Assembly (NCBI GenBank): GCA_964036155.1
Contig: OZ038422.1
Location: forward strand, 69,649,201-69,713,200
Direction of reading: 5' to 3'
DNA from: Diploscapter coronatus
Taxonomy: Eukaryota; Nematoda; Chromadorea; Rhabditida; Rhabditidae
Length of the DNA: 64,000 bases
Part shown: piece after piece, positions 46,401 to 57,893 of the stretch
Layout of the letters: each line of letters opens with the position of its first letter
How positions within the stretch are numbered: the first letter of the stretch is position 1
The notes under the pieces: generated by a model
Told to the model about the DNA's origin: nothing
The model's database searches: none
What the model saw: only the letters and a program-made list of their open reading frames with translations
Position numbers and translations under genes: made by a program

Positions 46401-49224
46401 GACAATTATCGAGTTAATTGGGGGAGTCTAAACTGATCCAAATTGAAAAATTATTTTTGATTAGCGTATTGAAGAGCTCTGCAATATGCCTACATACTCT
46501 AAATCCTACCAACTTCAAATTTGAAAAACCACTTGCCCTCTCTCTCTACTTGTAATTATCTTTTTAGAAACGACAAGCAGCGACTATAACAGTGTTAATT
46601 TGGGCAGTTTCCACCCTGATCAATGTGCCGTATTTAATGAGCTTTCAGATGGTTGACGGGTAGATCAATCAATTTCCCTACTCCTTTGAATGCATATTTT
46701 CAGGTCCTATTATGTTCCAAAGAATGCCACTCCATATTGCGGCCATTTCTGTGACGAGACGAACTGGCAGAGCGAGAATTCCAAGAAGATTTACGGGACT
46801 ATGGTCATGCTCCTGCAGTTCATCATTCCAATGGTACAGTAAATGGCTTTATAATTTTCGTTGTTCTGGATTATTCAGTGGAAAGGTGATAAGGAAAAAG
46901 TTTATTATCTGACCCAATAATAGGTGCCCATAACATGGATGATTGAGAAGAGGAAAAGATAAGTGAGAGGTGAAAGAGTGCTGGGGCTAGTCTGCCTGTT
47001 CTCCCGGTGCCCGGTCTTCTCGTTAGTTCTCAGCAAGGCTGCGCGAAACTTGAACTTCGACTTCGAAATATTACAAATTTTGGCTTCGCACAGCCCTGGT
47101 TCTCAGGATGAGCTTATAAAGAGAACTTAGAAGGGGTAGTGCCAAACATATCTGAGGGGAGGCGAAGGGAGCCACGAGCTTATCAAAATAATAGTTTTAC
47201 GAAAAGAGTCTAAACAGGCTATGCTGTGAATGGGGATCATAGCATATCTATGGAGAATGATTAGATGATATTGAAGATAAGAAAATGTCAGACCTTTCAA
47301 GCCTTCAAAGTACTCACGGATTGCAGGCGATTATTACGTTCTGCTACACGAGAATTCTGAACAAAGTCTCCAAAGACATGATCATCCAAAATGCACAGTT
47401 CTCGCAATCACTGACACAGCGACAACGGATCGATGCTGCTTCGAGGAAAAAGAAAGTAAGAGACTAATGGGACTAGTTTTCAATCAAATTAATTATCCAA
47501 TTTCATGGATAGAATTTTGCCTAAAATTGTAAAAGAATAAGGTTTAATCACCAGAATTATTGAAAAAATAGGCAGAGATAATTTTACACCAGGAGCGTTC
47601 GGAAATTTTCGTTTTCGCCCATTTTTGCCTGATTTTGTTCTATTTTCGCTTCCGCAAAAATTGCAAATAACCATTTCCGTTTCACTTCCATTTCCGAAAA
47701 TTTCAAGTCATTTTCGAAAATCACTATTGCACAGAGCATGTTAAGCTTCAAGACACGTTAACAAAAATCTTGAAAACAAGCACAATACTTTGCAATACAA
47801 CAAAATCACGAGTCCTGGTCTGATTTATCTGAAGATTGGTAAGCTTATTGACACTTATCAATAAGACACTTCGAATTTCATGAATAATAATTGCGATTCG
47901 ACTACTGATAATTCTGGATAGGAACCATAAGTAAACCAGCAGGTTCCAAAAATTTTATCGGAATTGCATATGCAAAACTTTATCCAAATAAACCACAATT
48001 TAGTCTAAAAAGAAAATCATGCAGACCTTCAATAGTTTAGTGAGAAATAAATAATTATCTCAGGTGAACTATATTCTCATCGCTATGGTGCTCACATTCA
48101 TTCTGTGCTGGCTACCGTTGACTCTAGTCAATTTAGTCAAAGACTACAGTTAGTTTATTATTCTTCATGTTATCAATAATCTCATGAATTCAGAACAAGA
48201 GCCGGACTGGCTGCGCGCTCAGCCTTTCCTCTGGCCTCTCATCGCTCATCTCATTGCCATGTCACTTGTCGTGTGGAACCCTCTGCTCTTCTTCTGGTTG
48301 ACAAGGAAACAGAAGAGAATGAGATTCAGCAAAATAATCAACACGTCCGAGGTTAGTCGTTATGCACTTCGCATGGCATGAAAACTTATTAACTTCGGTA
48401 AAAATAGATAATGTAAACAAGTGGTTCTCTTATAGATCAATACTTTAGACCGAAACCATAAATGAAACGCAGTTCCTATTGTCGTTTTACAATTTCATTC
48501 CAACCTTTCCCCCAATAGAGTAATTTCAAGAGCATCGTCGAATGATGAATATCCTAGTCAATTTATCATGCAAGAGTATTTAGAGGATAGAAATTTTAGT
48601 TACTAACCCATAAACTTATGAAATCCATAGTAATTAGATGGTTTACATGAATTCTTGAATGCAACCCCTAAATTCCTATCAATTAGTGTGTCAATTCTTA
48701 GATGGTTGCATCGTTCGCTAATAGAATCGGCGACAGTGTTCGACGACTATCTACGCGCAGGAGCAGTAAATTCGACAAGTAATTACTTTAGTCACTATCC
48801 TATCATAATTATTCGATTTTATCCCTGTAATGCCATAGAATTTATCATAGTCTGTTAGAGTAAAATTAAAAAATGAATGTTTTGATATTGCTATTTGGAA
48901 AGTTCGGCCAATTTTTAGGCGAAATGATGCTAATGACAATAAAGTGGGCGAACCTTCCGAAAAGCTCTTCATATCCCCTAAATATCGTCTTAGATTAGAT
49001 CAACCATATAAATAGTTCAGATCATACGCTTAACAAGTCTCTGAAATCTTCCAGTTTTAACTAAAAGTAAACTGTTCAGAGTTCGAAAAAGAGCCAACAT
49101 GGAGAGGGAGAGCGAGGTGTCCACTGGAACTGGCGGCGCAAACACAACTGCAGTGACGCGTCCGCTACTAATACAAGCACATTCTAATGAAATCGACTGG
49201 TGCAACAGCAAGGAAATGCTTTAA
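43396..49224 (+). CDS. neuropeptide receptor GPCR (NPR/neuropeptide Y-like)
   Basis: Class A receptor, 439 residues in 11 exons: 43396-43552, 45159-45258, 45502-45678, 45725-45794, 46568-46659, 46704-46833, 47327-47455, 48064-48148, 48194-48351, 48702-48778, 49080-49224. TM1 has GNGSVLWAV and TM2 has LNLIVVDILLVL. TM3 starts at a conserved Cys (IMCHLVP) and ends in DKYIHI in place of DRY. The second loop has YCGHFC, TM6 has LCWLPLTLVNLV, and TM7 has VVWNPLLFFWL (NPxxY changed to NPLLF). The N-terminus is Ser-rich and acidic with an N-glycosylation site (NSS). The intron at 45679-45724 is GC-AG. Exon 10 can also splice to 48919-48982, which gives a shorter tail (KRNDANDNKVGEPSEK and five residues). 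Confidence 0.88.
43553..45158 (+). other. first coding intron of the GPCR gene
   Basis: 1.6-kb intron with no supported exon or RNA gene. A modest CT-rich stretch lies at 44240-44420. Confidence 0.5.
46075..46114. repeat. short hairpin in GPCR intron 4
   Basis: GTTCTACGTCTGATAG pairs with CTATCAGCATGTAGATC around a 7-base loop, with one bulge. It is much shorter than a microRNA precursor and probably a repeat remnant. Confidence 0.5.
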
Positions 49225-50411
49225 ATACCATAGACATTAGCCTTTCACTAATTCATTGTCAGCTCTCTTTCTTTCTTCTCTCATCAAGCGGGTATTTCTA
49301 TGCTTTAACTTTAAATTTTTTATCTGTTCTTTTCATGTGTAATTCATAATCTTTTCAAATTGTAATTGAGCAAGAGTAATCATGCCAGGGACGAGGCGTA
49401 GCTTGAAATTTATAAAAATATAAGTAAAGCCAAATTTGGCGAATGGAACAAGGGCGATAAGAAAATAAAGATCGAAATAGGAATTCTTGCAAAAATCAGA
49501 ATCGAAAGCGATATTCAAAATATCAAGTCGCCTCGCCCCTCTGGATCGATAATCTTCGAAACTGAAAACAGAATCGAATTTCATCTCCTTTCTGGTCATG
49601 CTTAAAAAAAAACTCACTTTCCTAACTTCCTAACCGATTCTTCTCATTGTGTCTGATTTGATGCTAGTCAAATCAAATCACTTTTCGAAAATTATCGGAT
49701 GTCATTCAATTCTTGCGTTCTTGCTACAGGAATGTGAATTTCCTGATGATTCAAGTTTGAAAGCTTAGAAAATTTATGTTTGTTCCTACAAAATTCGGGT
49801 TTGTGCTGTTCAAAATTAAAGAGAAATAATAAACTATTTTGGAAGTTGTTTTATTGCGTTACTCAATAAATAATGGAAAGTTATGCAAAGTTTATTTAGT
49901 CATTAGCATGGAATTATGTGAATTAGATATGAATTATTTTTTATTCTCGAAATGCGTGCATTGACGACATTCGTGCATTTGACGATTCTTTTTTATTTTT
50001 TGTTCTTTCATCGAAATTAACATGATTTTCGCAACAAGTACTTGCTAACTATTTTCCTCTATCGATATTAATAAAAATTAATTGACTACTATCGACAATG
50101 GCTCTTAAAAAATGCGAAAAAAAACGAAAAGAAAATAAATGAACGCATAATGAACAAATGCTCGTTTCTCGCGTATCTGAGGCTCACAGGAAGGGGAGAA
50201 AGAAAGACGCTCCTTTTCTCTCGTCTCAAGTAGGCAGTCATTCACAATAGATGAATTTCGATAGTCTTAGATATTGACTAAGTTTTCATAAGCCACTCAT
50301 CCTCATTTATTTCGAAATGAATATTTTTATTTGAAAGTTAGGACATATCGCCAGCACACCCGTTTACATAAACTTCGCAACAAGTTGGAATAAATACTAA
50401 GATAGATATGG
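49225..50411. other. convergent intergenic region
   Basis: Lies between the GPCR and XAP5 3' ends, AT-rich, with several AATAAA motifs on both strands (for example near 49827 and 49865). No gene seen. Confidence 0.5.
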
Positions 50412-52974
50412 TCAAATATTCTTGAGATCGTCAAGTTCCGAATTCTTGTACTTTTTGTTAGGCACAAATGGTTCCCACCTAAACTTTATACGGTTTTGCA
50501 AATACTGTCGATCTAACAATTTACATACCGAGAAGCAGGGTAGATGTGCTTATTTCGCTCATACCAACTTCGAAGCACCACCTAATGTTATCAGATTAAA
50601 ATGACTTTTACGAAGTTATTGATTTTTCAGTCGTATAGTTTAATTCAAATGACGACATTCTTCGAAATGTTAACACCTTTTCTTCACTTCAAAAATATTA
50701 CGAAGAATCTTTTCTGGGAAATAATCATTAATTGGATAATTTTTCGCATAAATTTTACGGGAAGAACAACCATCTATTATATAATATATTCGACTCGTTT
50801 AGTAATTTCAATAAAGAACAAAAAATAGCAGTAAACTGAATAACCTTAGCAGGATGTGATTCCCCGATGTCGAGAGCGGCGTCCTGTCTGAGTCTGATCT
50901 CCCCGATCGCATCGAATTCGTACAGAGGGCCTGTCTTCCCCATTGCCTTTGTCGCTATGAAATCTTGGAAACTGAAACAGAAATAATCATATTTCCCGGG
51001 ATTTCAAAACATTACTTGTAAATAGTTATGTTTTTATCGAGTTCGTGTTTGCTCAAGCTTAGATCTCCATGATAGGTTTGTCTAACTCCCATATGTTATG
51101 CGTGGTTGGAAAGATCATTTTTTGTAGGTGTGCAGCGCGGAAAAATTTGATTGATTTTGCACTGATAATATGCTAATTTGTGGTAAAAACTATTTTCTTT
51201 CTAACAAAAAATGTTAATTTTGGATACAAAATTAGCAAATTAACTTTTTAATTGAAAGTGCATAAAAAGGAAATTTTTGCAAATGAATTGATCGTTGCCG
51301 AAAAAGGGTGAATGAGGAAGTTGTTGTTTACTGTTTGTGATTGTTTTGAAAATGGCTTGATGTTGGTTTGTTTTGAAGTCTTTGCGAAGCAAAGACCGAA
51401 TCGAGGGAGCGCGCGACCGAGGCTCATTAGTTATAACCTTTATTAAAGTTCTAGTTCTTTCAAAGAGGAACAAATTTAGGTTTCTTGAGTCTTCAAAATA
51501 TTTGGATATTTTAGGAATTCAAGCGAACTTACGTGTAGAAGTGAGGAATGATGAGGTCTTCCTTGATGAACATCAGATTTTCGGGAATGCACGATTTCAG
51601 CTCGGTAAACTCCTTCTTTAATGCCTGAAAATCAAAGATAGAAAAAAATCAAGAGAAAATTCAACCTCAATAGCCTTAGCAAGGAATTGCGCGATGGTGG
51701 CCCCTTTCTTCATTCTCGTATTCTTCCTGTGACTCGATCCGTCCCAATAGACATAGGCAATCGTGATCTCCTCGTTCTTCTCCTTCTCTTGCTGAGCCTT
51801 CCACTCTGCAGCCAGTTCTTCCTTCCTCTTTGCCAATTGCTCTTGTCGCTCCTTGTCAGGGAGGAAACTCGTGTCGACCTTAAAATTGAAAGTACAAAGC
51901 TAACTGAAACCTTCGAAAATGCTTATATAAGAAATTTTGAAAGAAAAGTATAGTTCGTAACTTTTGAATTTTCTCATAAACATTATCATAATGTACGCAA
52001 TATGTTTCACTCAGAATTATTGAGCTAAACTGCGAGATAAAAAATTAAAAAGAAGAATACCGTTGGATCCATTCCAACTCGTTTCTTAGAGACAATCACG
52101 ATTTCTTCCTCTTCCTCCTCATCATTGCCAACGAACGAGAGCATCCGTTTCTGAAATGGCTTCTTGGATAAATATTATGAGGGAGTTTCAGCAGAATCAT
52201 ATTCATCTCGAACAGTAGTCAATACAAAACGAGGAAGAAAATATCGTCTCAAGTAGTAGTTTGAAAAAAGTCTGAGCACAACAATAGTCTTTTTTGCTGG
52301 TCGAGGTAAATTAGGGAGGAAATTAGTCATTATTTTATCTGCAAATGCTACCTGTGTATATTTTTCGGCAGCGCCCTTCGGTTTCGACGACTCTGCTTTC
52401 TTCGATTCGTCTTCTCCTCGAGCCAATTTCTTCTCACTGAATATAAAATAATGAAAATATTAAGGGAAAAATTGTTCATAACTGAACTACATTCAGAAAT
52501 AAGCCGTGGATTATTTCTTGCTCAGCATTTTTGACATGAGCTATCTGCTTCTATCGTGAACAATTTAGATTGACAAATTTCAAAACAAAGACTATCACGG
52601 GATAAAAATTTGTATTCTTTCAAATTTCAGATCGACATTTTGAACGAAACCACTCTAAGATACTTTTACAACAAAATTCTATAAATATCCCACCGATCAA
52701 CGACGACATCCTTCTGCAATTCCCTCATGTCATCCAGAGTCACCAATCCGACCGTGGCTGATTTCAGATGTTCCTCAACGGCATCGTAATTCGCTGTGAA
52801 TTTTGAGCCGATATTGGCTTCTGAAAATTCAATTATTTTTGAGAAAGTAGAAATTATCCCCTCACGTTTCTTGGCTTCATCCTCAACCTGCTTTTTGCGC
52901 TGCTCGATGTCTTCCTTCTCGCGCTCCCGCTTCTTTGACAAATGAATCAGTCTGCCTGCATCTGCGTGGGACAT
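50412..52974 (-). CDS. XAP5/FAM50-family nuclear protein
   Basis: 320 residues in nine exons, high-low: 52974-52866, 52820-52694, 52436-52352, 52150-52061, 51878-51666, 51624-51533, 50971-50845, 50581-50529, 50478-50412. The N-terminus [36 protein letters not shown], the acidic stretch [50 protein letters not shown] and [19 protein letters not shown] match XAP5 proteins along their length. Family members are nuclear, and FAM50A is associated with spliceosomes and mRNA processing. Ends SELDDLKNI. One intron is 45 nt. No obvious trans-splice acceptor sits at the ATG. Confidence 0.93.
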
Positions 52975-53318
52975 TCTCCTATCTGAAAATATTGTGCTAG
53001 TCTAATCGCGTAAAGCGTGGATGAAAATACGCAAAACTGTGTAAACGAAAGTACGCAGAGTAATAACAAATTTATCTTCGAAAAGAAAAGGAAAAAGTTA
53101 CATTAAACATCGACGACTGATCTGCGCCCCATTCTTCGTACTTTCGTTTAGGAGCTATTACGTGTTTTCATGCACAGCTAACTCAATCTTACTGATATTA
53201 CTAGTTTAAAATAAATGAAAAATAACGCGAAAATAAAATAAAATCGAGAAAATTCGATAGAAATGGAAAATGAAATCAATGTTGAGTTTGTATTGCGTAA
53301 ACGCAGGACAATGTAACG

Positions 53319-53333
53319 AGAGAGAGAGAGAGA
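53319..53333. repeat. (GA)n microsatellite
   Basis: About seven GA units directly left of the MITE at 53346. Confidence 0.8.
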
Positions 53334-53345
53334 AAGATCAAGTTA

Positions 53346-53498
53346 GGTGGGACCCAACTAAGTTTAACTACGATAGTTAAACGAAAATTTAGCTATCATA
53401 GTTAAAATTTTAACTGCCTCACTTAGCTACCATAGTTTTAAGTTTTACCATCGTAAGTTGTTAAGTTTTACTATAGTAGAACTCATTTGGATCCCACC
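53346..53498. mobile_element. 153-bp MITE with GGTGGGA termini
   Basis: The left end GGTGGGACCCAACTAAGTT and the inverted right end GGTGGGATCCAAATGAGTT match at 16 of 19 positions. The interior holds three variants of a CTA-CATAGTT unit (CTACGATAGTT, CTATCATAGTT, CTACCATAGTT) in a near-palindromic layout. No open frame. Confidence 0.75.
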
Positions 53499-55671
53499 CC
53501 AAGTTGTTGTTTTAGTTGTTCTGATAGTAGCCTCTTTAGATTTGGGATTGGCTTTTTGACGTGGTCCTTCGGGAGTTGTCAACTCAAAAGTGGAAGGAGG
53601 AAAAGGAGAGGGGAAGAAGGAAAGGGAAGAGTCAAGGAAGGCGACAAGTGGATGCTGCAAATGCAGCAGGAAGACAGATTCGAGAGATTTACGCAGAAAG
53701 AGCTGCTCAATCCAGAACAGCTTTGTTCCTCTCTAATATGTACAATCCACATAAAACGCTGTTCCGCTTTATGTGCCTTTCTTCATTCCTTCATCGACTC
53801 ATTTCACGTCTTGATGCAAATTAGAGTGGCACGCTTTTTCAAATATTCGGATTTTACTTTGATGCTAGGACTAAGATTTTAGCGCTCTGATATGAGGATC
53901 GGCCTTTTGCAAATCATCCACTTCATCCATTTGTAAATCTCATCTATGATTACGTCATAAAGGTTTTAGGTATTAGGGTCAGGGGTAAGGTTCAGTAGGC
54001 CATTGTTGTTTCAAAGTGATAAGCTCATTGAACAGAATGCTTGGACACTTCAACCTATCCTGCCCTAGCCTAACCTATTCTAGTTCTGTGATTGGATGAG
54101 TTTTACAAAAAAAAAAAACTGAAAATCATCTTTAATCGAACCTTAGAAATTCTATTCAATATCAACAACAAGTCTAAACAGAAAATCTTGCTTATCTGTT
54201 ATTATTTTATCGGAATATTTTTCTCACGTAAGCCCCCATAATTTAATCCGTGTCTCAAAGAAATATAGAGATAAATTTGACTTTTTTATCGGATGAGTAA
54301 TCCAACTCCATCTGGAATATGTTGTCATTTGACATGTTCTACACGATCAGAGATGCAAATGAGCAAATGATACGTGAACAGTTGTCTGCTCTGTCGTTCT
54401 TTCGCTCTATCCCTCTGTCCCTTGCCAAGAGCCATTCCGCTGTCCCCTTTCCCCTTCCTCCTTCCAGCTGTTCAGCAATTCATAGTTCTGTCCGCGGTTT
54501 TCCACTTATCTCCTCATTTTCGACTTTTTCATTTGTCCACATTTCTCATTCTGCATTTCGCAGCTGCTTTTTTTTGCAACTCTCAGTCATCTTCACTCGT
54601 TTCTCCCCGTCTTTCATCATTTTCTCTCGTTATTCCTCGTTTTACACCTCGAGAATTTGATTTCCCTCGCCATAAATTCCCATATTCCATTGCGATTAGG
54701 GCGTTCGCGAGTCCAATATTTCGCAAAATATTCATTGCTGGATTTGTCGATATCTCTAATGCATACAAAATTTTGTCCAAATTTATTTTTAACTTAGAAA
54801 CTCACATCTTTTATTCTAAACAATAGTTTATTTAACGTTTTATTACTAACCACTTTTTATGTTATTACTCTTTCCTGAAATTCCAGATCAATAACGCGAA
54901 TAAAAATACAATTAACTCCCGTAGCGACATTTATACACAATTGTACTTTCGTAGTTGTATCTCGAATGTATGAATATTTTGATTTCACATGTGCGGCAAT
55001 ATATTTATTTCTAATTTGTCTTTCTTTGTTCCTCTCGATTTCTCTTGTTCCCTTGTTCTGTCGCTTGGCAACATTCCTTCTCGTTACTTCTACCCGTTTC
55101 AGCTGTCAATTCTTTCTGCTTCGGCCATTTTGCCTATGCAAATCAGCCTTCTTTTGACTTCCTCGAGCCTCTTTTTGTCCGTCAAAATCCCTTTCTGATC
55201 CCGTCAATTTCCCCAGCCAATTCGAGACATTTGACCCCGAAATGGCAGTTTTTGCATCTCTTTCATCAACTTCATATTTTCACTTGTGTCTGCAATCCTT
55301 CTATTTTCGAACTCTCATATTCTATTGATCCTCTTTCTAACCATTATGTTTTGGTTTTTTCTTCCCGAGTTGCCTGTCTAATCCCTCCGTCTCTACCTTT
55401 TCTTCTTCGCTTTTTCTTCTTCGGTTCTTTCATTTCAAATTGCAAGCTAATACTCTTCAAATAACTGCTAAACGAACTTACATCGGCAATAGTAGAACTT
55501 CAGATTTGTTAATGAATTTGTTCTCTTTTTGACAATTTATGACTTATTGATTTTCATAGTCGCGCAAGAACACATTTCGTGACATTCTCAAGCATCGTCC
55601 ACGATATTCAATTATGCATCAATTTTCCCCAATGAATTATTCAACTCGAATGAGTGCATTCGCGCTTTCAG

Positions 55672-57893
55672 ATGTCAATTTCGAGTGATAATCAGACTCT
55701 GATCGAGGATCTATTGCACGCAGAGGACGCTCATCAGAACTACTCGAATCAGAGTTGGCCTCCCACGACAGACTTCCCCTCGCCAAACACATTATTTCCC
55801 ATTTCACAATCAGCTTCAGAAAATGGTATATTAGCCAACACAATAATTCCAATTAAATTCATGATTTTTCAGACAGTATCGATGATTTTATCTACCCGCC
55901 AGAATTGAATTTCACCGGCTTCGATTATACGAACGAAACTAATTTGGACGACCATTTTAACGTTCAAAAAGTGTTCCGGTTCCTCGGTAAGAGATGAAAA
56001 ATTAATCGACACAAAAATGTTTAAGTCGCAAATTACTAATTGAAAACTAATTTTTAAAGATGAACAAGATGGTTTTCCCTTCATAAAAATGGTGAATCTT
56101 TTGTAGATGAACACGACTGGCTTGTTTTCGTTTTGATTGGGGCTGGGGTTATCATTGTTCTGGCAATCATAATCGCCATTATTGTATTCATCGTCAAACA
56201 TAAAAAGTACGAATATTTGTTGGTATTTTGCTTTAATTGAGTCATAATTTCGTTCTGATACTTCAGACATTATGTAGATAGTTTCTCAAGTAAATATCAG
56301 AAAAGATAGGCTGTTACGAAATTCATGATATGATGACAGCTGATTTTCGCCCAATTATTAACTCATTTCCGAGGTTATTTAGGGAATACTTGTGCACAAA
56401 CTAAGTATCGGAAAGAAATTATGATTCAAGCCAAAACAAATACCGAATTTATCCGAAAAACTGAATTTTTTAGAAGAGTAATTCGGGAAAACGAAGATCC
56501 AATTCTAACCTCGACATACGAAGAGCGGTTTTCATGGAGAAGGTAATGTGAAAATAAAAATTTTCGAGTATCTAAAAATAACAATTATCTTGTGATTTGA
56601 AGGAAATACATTTTCGAAGAATATTTCGTAGATTGTTACGTCACTATACTTTTCGCGTTATTATATAAATTTGAAATTACTGAAATTTTAAATTGATAAT
56701 TGACCACCATTTCTTGGAGAAAAAGGATGAAATGTATAGCGCTCGAACTTATTTTGATAACATGATGTTCGATATTCAATTCTATAACAATTTTTACAAA
56801 ATTTTTACTAAAATTAATCCTGTGTCCAAAATTCCGAAATTTATATCGTATAATACATTTTTACGATACACATTTCAGGTGTTTCTGCTGCTGCTGTTGT
56901 CCAGAATCAGCAAAGGAAAGGGAAAGGAGGGAAGGCAGAGGAAGGCTAAACTCGGAAAGCAATTTGGAGGCTTACAAAAGAACGAAATTACCTCCGATCG
57001 AATATGGTATGTTATGCAATACACAAAATAATGAGCCTAATGATTATTTTCAGATAATAAACACAACACTCTGGTGCAGGCTAGTATAAATAACAATAAC
57101 AGCAACAACAATAACGCCACCTTAAACAATAACAACAGTCATAATAATCATAAAATCTATACGGTGGACGAGAAGAACTTGGCGATACATATTGATGGTA
57201 GGGAAATACAAAGTAAATTTTCTACTTTTTGAGATCTACTACTATTTTTAAGTGAAAATTAACCAATAGTCGAGCAATTCGTAAATAGAAGTAAAAAATC
57301 TCATTATGTGGGACAGAAACGCTCGAAATGTCTATTTTAAAGACAACTTGAAACTGGGCTTTTTGGTCATGAGCATATCAAATTTGGTTTCCGAAAAATC
57401 TCAACCCACTCATGCTCGTTGAAAATTTTAAGTTGATTTCGAATCAGAATTTTCAAATTTGAAAACTCTAGTGCAAACTACGGATATCGTGGTTATTAGT
57501 TTTATCCTGAAAGCTAATTTTTGAAATTGAAAATTTGATATTATCTGCAGATAAAAACCAATTTCTTATCAGGATGTACAGAATATTCCGTTCCAGACCA
57601 TTTTTGCGATTTTCCATTTTCTTTCGTGAAAATTGTTTAAAAATTTTTTTTACCCTCGCTTACGGTGGATTGGTAATATTTAAATACTTGTAATTTTATA
57701 TGGCGGTTTTGAAACATACATTTTCGAAATTAATCAATTTACGGGAATTTTTGCAGTGCAGTGCGAGGGCTCTGCAGACGATGCAGCAAATTTCTTTTGC
57801 ACTGCCAAATCCCTGCTTACGTTTACAAAACATATTATTCGTTCTTCTCACGTAATGTGGTATGGGAAAAATATCACAAGAACAAGTTCATAA
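55672..57893 (+). CDS. single-pass membrane protein with cysteine run, unknown
   Basis: 296 residues in nine phase-consistent exons: 55672-55825, 55873-55986, 56107-56206, 56267-56289, 56383-56404, 56474-56542, 56879-57006, 57054-57197, 57757-57893. The acidic N-terminal half has several N-glycosylation sites (NYS, NQS, NFT, NET) and no signal peptide. One transmembrane helix follows (WLVFVLIGAGVIIVLAIII) and then KHKKHY, which fits an N-out type III topology. The cytoplasmic part has RCFCCCCCPES, a run likely to be palmitoylated, then basic and Asn-rich stretches (NNNNSNNNNATLNNNNS). ATG directly follows TTTCAG. Exons 4 and 5 are only 23 and 22 nt, so their use is the weakest part. A further 3' exon near 57925 is possible. 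No family recognised. Confidence 0.68.

Larger units (their letters stand above)
52975..55671. other. divergent intergenic region
   Basis: Contains a GA microsatellite, a MITE (53346-53498) and a plus-strand purine block (53580-53645, CT-rich on the XAP5 sense strand). Plus-strand CT blocks at 54400-54640 and 55020-55430 precede the next gene. The frames at 53487-53882 and 54374-54826 have no motif or splice support. Confidence 0.5.

Noticed and set aside
54374..55464. Frames of 113-150 codons
   Set aside because: Low-complexity Ser/Leu/Phe translations of a CT-rich block.
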